From Fidelibacterota bacterium (GTDB lineage Bacteria > Marinisomatota > Marinisomatia > Marinisomatales > Marinisomataceae), in the NCBI GenBank assembly GCA_012963075.1, contig DTWI01000068.1, positions 1 through 5,999 on the forward strand: a stretch of DNA of 5,999 nucleotides, in the 5' to 3' direction. Shown one piece after another: positions 5,985-5,999 of the stretch (its first letter is position 1; each line of letters begins with the position of its first letter). The translations under genes and the position numbers were made by a program. Under the pieces are notes generated by a model, which worked only from the letters and a program-made list of their open reading frames with translations, searched no databases and had not been told where the DNA came from.

Positions 5985-5999
5985 GTTCTGGTTGAATTA

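Overview
This window is AT-rich bacterial DNA carrying six protein genes, one of them cut by the left edge, with almost no space between them. The best guess at the source is a member of the FCB group: a marine Bacteroidota, or a relative such as Marinimicrobia, Ignavibacteria or Cloacimonadota. Two things point there. The prolyl-tRNA synthetase is the short archaeal/eukaryote-like type with a degenerate C-terminal zinc site, as in Bacteroidota. The last gene encodes a PorV/PorQ-family outer-membrane barrel, a family expanded in those phyla. The phylum is an inference from recalled family patterns.

Layout: (1) On the minus strand, proS (700-2160) is followed after 5 bases by a membrane-anchored strictosidine-synthase/SMP-30-like beta-propeller gene (694 to beyond position 1), a likely two-gene operon. 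(2) A 56-bp divergent intergenic region (2161-2216) holds a perfect 16-bp inverted repeat just before mgtE. (3) On the plus strand, mgtE (2217-3584), a small exported protein of unknown family (3588-4133) and an M23/LytM-type lipoprotein peptidase (4153-4845) are packed as one apparent operon. (4) A strong bidirectional hairpin terminator (4844-4870) separates this operon from (5) a convergent minus-strand PorV/PorQ-family gene (4896-5945), whose leader has a clear Shine-Dalgarno sequence and a small inverted repeat.

Functionally this is mostly ordinary: translation (ProRS), magnesium/divalent cation entry (MgtE), cell-wall remodelling (M23 lipoprotein) and an outer-membrane barrel. The plus-strand operon is the unusual part, because both downstream genes have odd starts. 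The small exported gene begins with TTG in the same frame as mgtE, one codon after its stop. The M23 lipoprotein signal peptide clearly extends upstream of its first usable ATG, into a stretch whose only in-frame ATG is followed two codons later by a TAA. That points to a rare start (ATT), termination-reinitiation, or a recent nonsense mutation or sequence error. No mobile element, CRISPR array, RNA gene or clearly novel multi-gene system is visible.
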